Shown here: piece by piece, positions 60,828-64,000 of the stretch
How positions within the stretch are numbered: the first letter of the stretch is position 1
Layout: each line of letters opens with the position of its first letter
Assembly (NCBI RefSeq): GCF_004001045.1
Contig: NZ_BIMK01000027.1
Span: 62,001 to 126,000 of the forward strand
Direction of reading: 5' to 3'
DNA length: 64,000 bases
From: Paenibacillus chibensis
GTDB taxonomy: Bacteria; Bacillota; Bacilli; Paenibacillales; Paenibacillaceae
Made by a program: the position numbers and the translations under genes
Notes under the pieces: generated by a model
What the model saw: the letters and a program-made list of their open reading frames with translations, nothing else
The model's database searches: none
Told to the model about the DNA's origin: nothing

Positions 60828-62321
60828 TTAATGGCCAATCATGAGCGATGGATCCGGCTTGCCTTCCTCTCCGGCTCCCACCACCATCTCCTTCGGTTTG
60901 CGGAGGATCAGGCAGAGGGCAACGCCGACGACGGCCAGACTGGCCGACAAAATAAACACATCATCGAAGCTTTTCACCGAAGCGGTCAGCGGGTTGGCGC
61001 TTTGGCCGGCTTGTGTCATATGATGCGTCACGCGGCTGGTGAGGTATCCGGTCATGCCTGCAATGGCGAAGGACACGACCACCTGCTGCAGCGCGGTCGT
61101 CAGCGGCGTCACGCGGTTTACCCACTGGCGCGGGGCCGCGTTCAGCACATGCGTGTTCAGCGGCATCATCGATAAGCCCATGCCGAAGCCAATCGCCCCG
61201 AGAACCGGCATAATGTAGTAAAGCGACGTGCTTGCATCAATCCGGCTGAGCATGAACAGCATCACCGCAATGATCACCAGACCGACAAATGAAATCGGAC
61301 GTGCGCCATACTTGTCGAAGAACTTGCCGCCGATCGGCATCGCAAGCCCGGAGCACAGCGCCTGCGGAAGCAGGATCAGTCCGGTTTCAAGCGGCGTGAA
61401 CTGGCGAATATTCTGCAGGTACAGCGGAATGAAGAGCATGCAGCCAAACAAGGAAGCCTGCATGATCCAGGTCAGAATAATGCCGCGCGTGAAATCCGAA
61501 GAGCGGAACACCCGCAGCTCGAGCAGCGGATTTTTGTGAATGAGCTCCACGAATATGAACAGGATCAAGGCGGCTCCGCCTACGATAAGGCCAAGCTCAG
61601 CCCCCTTCGAGGTCCAGGAGACGCTCCCCCCTTCATTGACGCCGTAAGCCAGCATGGCAAAAGCAATCGGTGCCAAAATAATGCCGAGCACATCCAGCTG
61701 CTTCGGAGCGTTCCGGTCTGCCTTAGGCAGATAAGCAATCCCGAGAATAACGGCGACGATCCCGACCGGCACGTTAATCAGAAAAATCCAGCGCCAGTTG
61801 GCATATTCGACCAGCCACCCCGAAAGCACCGGACCCAGCGCAGGCGCAAGCAGCATCGGAACGCCTAGCATCCCCATGATTGCGCCGCGGCGGTCCGGCG
61901 GTGCCAGCTTGAACACCATCGCCATCCCGAGCGGTGCGACCATGCCTCCCCCGAGTCCTTGAATCACGCGGTAAATAATGAGCTGGGTCGAGTTCTGCGC
62001 AATCGAGCACAGCGCCGAGCCGAGGACGAACAATACGACGGTAGTGACAAACACCTGCTTAGCGCCGAAGCGGTCCGTCATCCAGCCCGCCAGCGGAATG
62101 ACGGCCGAAAGGGCGAGGGAATAACCGGTGATCGACCACTGGATCGTTTTCAGATCGCTGTGAAAGAAATCCACCAGCTTCGGTACTGCCACGTTCACCA
62201 CGGTTCCATCCAAAATAACCATAATCATGCCGACAATAATCGCCAAAAGCGGCGGAAGAATGGCCTTCAGCGAGAACGGCGCTTCTTCCTGGGCGGGATG
62301 TCCCGCCAATGGTTTAGACAT
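60828..62321 (-). CDS. MFS drug exporter, DHA2 family (EmrB/QacA type)
   Basis: 497 aa with about 14 helices. Motif D1-like LDGTVVNVAVPKL, motif A GWMTDRFGAKQVF and motif C APALGPVLSGWLVEY are intact, as in drug/proton antiporters such as LmrB or EmrB. It starts MSKPLAGHPA with GGAG upstream. It lies 47 bp after the TetR gene on the same strand, so it is the likely target of that repressor. Confidence 0.9.
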   Translation of the reverse strand: MSKPLAGHPAQEEAPFSLKAILPPLLAIIVGMIMVILDGTVVNVAVPKLVDFFHSDLKTIQWSITGYSLALSAVIPLAGWMTDRFGAKQVFVTTVVLFVLGSALCSIAQNSTQLIIYRVIQGLGGGMVAPLGMAMVFKLAPPDRRGAIMGMLGVPMLLAPALGPVLSGWLVEYANWRWIFLINVPVGIVAVILGIAYLPKADRNAPKQLDVLGIILAPIAFAMLAYGVNEGGSVSWTSKGAELGLIVGGAALILFIFVELIHKNPLLELRVFRSSDFTRGIILTWIMQASLFGCMLFIPLYLQNIRQFTPLETGLILLPQALCSGLAMPIGGKFFDKYGARPISFVGLVIIAVMLFMLSRIDASTSLYYIMPVLGAIGFGMGLSMMPLNTHVLNAAPRQWVNRVTPLTTALQQVVVSFAIAGMTGYLTSRVTHHMTQAGQSANPLTASVKSFDDVFILSASLAVVGVALCLILRKPKEMVVGAGEEGKPDPSLMIGH

Positions 62322-62368
62322 AGGTTTCTCCACTCATATATAGTGTATATATCATCGCCTGAGATGTC

Positions 62369-63010
62369 TTAAGGCTTCTGGGTGTATTTGTGAAAATAAA
62401 GGCTGAACAGCATTTCGATTTGTTGCTCCAGCTCCGGCAGATGAATATCCGGAGCAGGCTCATCTCCGGCCATACTCATATAGGAGTTCATAATGACCGG
62501 GTAAAATACCGCTCCATAAAGCTGCACCATCATGCCGCTGAGCACGGCTTCGTCGGTTTCGCGGGTAATCTCTTGCAGCGTTCGGACCAGCTTCTCGGTC
62601 TTCATGACCTGGCTGTAGCGTGCATATTCATGCTGCGAGCAGAGGATCAAACGGCTCTGATCCATCATTTCCTTGGCAAGTCCGGGATACTGCTGCAGAT
62701 GGGAGAGATAGCGGTAAAAAAACTGCTTCAAACGCTCCAGCGGTTCCAGAGCTTCCTCCTCCAGCACGGCAAACGCATCATCAAAGGTGCCCACAAGTTT
62801 GCCGATCGCTTTGGAAATCAGCTTATCCTTGGAGCCGAAATGATAATTCACGAGCGCCAAATTGGTATCCGCCTTCTCCGCAATCCTGCGGAGCGTCGCG
62901 CAAGCGACTCCCTCCTCACGGATCAGCTCGACGGTAGCGTTTAATATGTCTATTTTCGTATCCGTTCCTGTCGTATGTTCCGAGCTGTCTTCTTTCAAAT
63001 CGGATTCCAT
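62369..63010 (-). CDS. TetR-family transcriptional regulator
   Basis: 213 aa. The N-terminal helix-turn-helix is clear (KIDILNATVELIREEGVACATLRRIAEKADTNLALVNYHFGSKDKLI), and the C-terminal 150 residues form the ligand-binding core. AAAGGAGG directly abuts the chosen ATG, which is an unusual spacing; a GTG 12 codons upstream sits inside a palindrome and is less likely. The DHA2 exporter gene follows in the same operon, the classic drug-induced efflux arrangement. Confidence 0.87.
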   Translation of the reverse strand: MESDLKEDSSEHTTGTDTKIDILNATVELIREEGVACATLRRIAEKADTNLALVNYHFGSKDKLISKAIGKLVGTFDDAFAVLEEEALEPLERLKQFFYRYLSHLQQYPGLAKEMMDQSRLILCSQHEYARYSQVMKTEKLVRTLQEITRETDEAVLSGMMVQLYGAVFYPVIMNSYMSMAGDEPAPDIHLPELEQQIEMLFSLYFHKYTQKP

Positions 63011-63038
63011 CCTCCTTTCCCGAGTTCTGCATCCCAAG

Positions 63039-63053
63039 TTAAACACTGTTTAA
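63039..63053 (-). promoter_or_regulatory. Palindromic operator upstream of TetR gene
   Basis: Perfect 7-bp arms TTAAACA-C-TGTTTAA about 30 bp before the ATG; a related AT-rich TTTAAT block follows upstream. Autorepression is the likely role. Confidence 0.55.
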
Positions 63054-63155
63054 TACATCGTTTAATTTAACGGCGGCAGGCTTCATTGTCAAGATTTTTT
63101 ACGAAAAAAAGCAGGACTTTATTGAAAATTTACATGCAATTTTCAAATGGCTTGT

Positions 63156-64000
63156 TTAGCCATTCTGAAGCCGCTGCGTCTCTTCAGCGATCCGCGCGAC
63201 ATCGATCCGCTCGAACAGCAGCTCCACATCACGAATCTTCGTTCCGGCCGGAACGGCCGCAGTCCTCCAGGACGGATCCGGCAGCGATAAGAAGCTCCGT
63301 ATTTTCGCGCAGGCGAATGGAAGGAACGGCTCCAGCAGGCTGCCCAGATTCGCGATGATCTGCACGCAGTTATGCAGAGTAAGTCCGCAGGCTTCATGGC
63401 TTTCCTTGAGCTGCTGCCATGGTTTTTCTTCATCGAAATATTTGTTAGCCCGGCGGATGAATGCGAAGATGTCCTCGATGGCTTCCTTGAAATGCCCGGC
63501 TTCGATCAGGCTTCCAGAGCTTTGATAGAGCGTGCTGATATTGTCACTCCATTGGCCCGGGAGCTTCCCAGGAGGCACCTTTCCGTCAAAGGACTTGTTG
63601 ATGAACGCCAGCGTCCGCTGCACGAAATTGCCGAAGGCCCCAAGCAGCTCGCCATTATGGCTGTAAATAAACTCTCTCCAGGAAAAGTCCGCATCACGGC
63701 TCTCCGGTCCGTTCGCAATCAGAAAATAACGGATTGAATCCGGCTGATACCTGGCCAGCAGGTCGGGCACCCACACGGCCCAGTTCCGGCTGGTCGAGAA
63801 CTTCCGGCCTTCGAGCGTCAAATATTCGCAGGATATGATCCGGTCGGGCAGATGCAGCCCCTGTGCGCTAAGCAGGATCGCCGGCCAGATCAGCGTATGA
63901 AAAGGAATGTTATCCTTTCCGTGCACGTAATAAGCGATGATATCCCCTTTGTCCTGAAGCCAGAAAGATTCCCAGCTCCCGCCTGTCCGGGCGGCCCACT
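63156..64000 (-). CDS. metG: Methionyl-tRNA synthetase, C-terminal part (5' end outside the window)
   Basis: 281 codons are visible; the frame continues off the right edge (WAARTGGSWESFWLQDKGD before VHGKDN). HGKDNIPFHTLIWPAILLS and LTLEGRKFSTSRNWAVWVPDLL are catalytic-domain segments, followed by the anticodon-binding domain (DFSWREFIYSHNGELLGAFGNFVQRTLAF). The KMSKS loop reads KFSTS. There is no C-terminal tRNA-binding (EMAPII-like) domain: the protein ends shortly after the helical bundle. This suggests a MetRS2-type enzyme rather than the usual long Bacillus MetG; I hold that as inference. Confidence 0.9.
   Translation of the reverse strand, partial: WAARTGGSWESFWLQDKGDIIAYYVHGKDNIPFHTLIWPAILLSAQGLHLPDRIISCEYLTLEGRKFSTSRNWAVWVPDLLARYQPDSIRYFLIANGPESRDADFSWREFIYSHNGELLGAFGNFVQRTLAFINKSFDGKVPPGKLPGQWSDNISTLYQSSGSLIEAGHFKEAIEDIFAFIRRANKYFDEEKPWQQLKESHEACGLTLHNCVQIIANLGSLLEPFLPFACAKIRSFLSLPDPSWRTAAVPAGTKIRDVELLFERIDVARIAEETQRLQNG

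Noticed and set aside
1..64000. CRISPR arrays, rRNA/tRNA genes, insertion sequences, prophage genes
   Set aside because: I looked for direct repeat arrays, cloverleaf-like sequences with CCA ends, transposase or integrase reading frames and found none.

Overview
The window looks like a chromosomal segment of a Paenibacillus-like Gram-positive bacterium (order Bacillales). The evidence is moderate-to-high GC coding sequence, strong AGGAGG-type ribosome binding sites, hairpin-plus-T-run terminators after most transcription units, and Bacillales-type genes: a YtrA-type GntR regulator, YneF, BrxA/B bacilliredoxin, BdbC/BdbD, EcsA/EcsB, a YkoE/YkoD/YkoC-like ECF transporter and a MutS2-family protein. 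I saw no rRNA, tRNA, CRISPR array, IS element or prophage. It is mostly ordinary core and accessory chromosome.

Layout. 1-8.1 kb: WYL regulator, small zinc-ribbon protein, a 48-aa peptide, a GntR gene coupled to a frameshifted DUF1648-type membrane gene, a secreted alpha/beta hydrolase, an S9 peptidase and an IclR regulator. 8.4-17.4 kb: anchored hydrolase, folE, yneF, HD-domain protein, a QueG-Ogt fusion, lepB, acetyltransferase, sodA, mutY, acpS. 17.6-28.7 kb: PadR regulator with CPBP protease, nadE, bacilliredoxin, sensor kinase, HI0933-family flavoprotein, EcsAB-like ABC exporter, MarR regulator, MFS exporter. 28.9-37.6 kb: acetyltransferase plus ECF vitamin-type transporter, bdbCD, hydrolase, two small uncharacterised genes, GAF-type methionine sulfoxide reductase, TipAS-domain protein. 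37.8-44.7 kb: a MutS2-like ATPase without Smr domain, preceded by an elaborate leader; GH13 glucosidase; ArsB/NhaD transporter with a terminator in its leader; small genes. 44.7-50.7 kb: zinc-ribbon and coiled-coil proteins, cyclophilin lipoprotein, metE under a cobalamin riboswitch, frameshifted ZIP transporter. 50.7-64 kb: ArsR/MFS pair, MarR, serpin lipoprotein, DinG-type helicase, AI-2E-family and CorC-type membrane proteins, GGDEF protein, TetR/MFS pair and the 3' part of a methionyl-tRNA synthetase gene.

The most unusual region is 39.88-40.55 kb, minus strand. A good sigma-A promoter (perfect TTGACA, 17-bp spacer) starts a leader with a strong Shine-Dalgarno sequence and a 7-codon ORF (Met-Thr-Val-Val-Val-Leu-Asn-stop). 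Codons 4-8 are the left arm of a 12-bp perfect long-range inverted repeat. A strong intrinsic terminator follows, then a second terminator and a hairpin repeat, then the Smr-less MutS2-like gene. This is the architecture of a ribosome-sensing attenuator. B. subtilis MutS2 acts on collided ribosomes, so a translation-stress-inducible MutS2 paralog is a testable idea. A TipAS (thiopeptide-binding-type) gene lies just downstream on the same strand.

Other points of note: the QueG-Ogt fusion, two apparent single-base frameshifts (GntR-linked membrane gene, ZIP transporter), two genes whose best Shine-Dalgarno points at ATC/ATT codons, a two-copy hairpin repeat, and several clean palindromic operators next to regulator genes.
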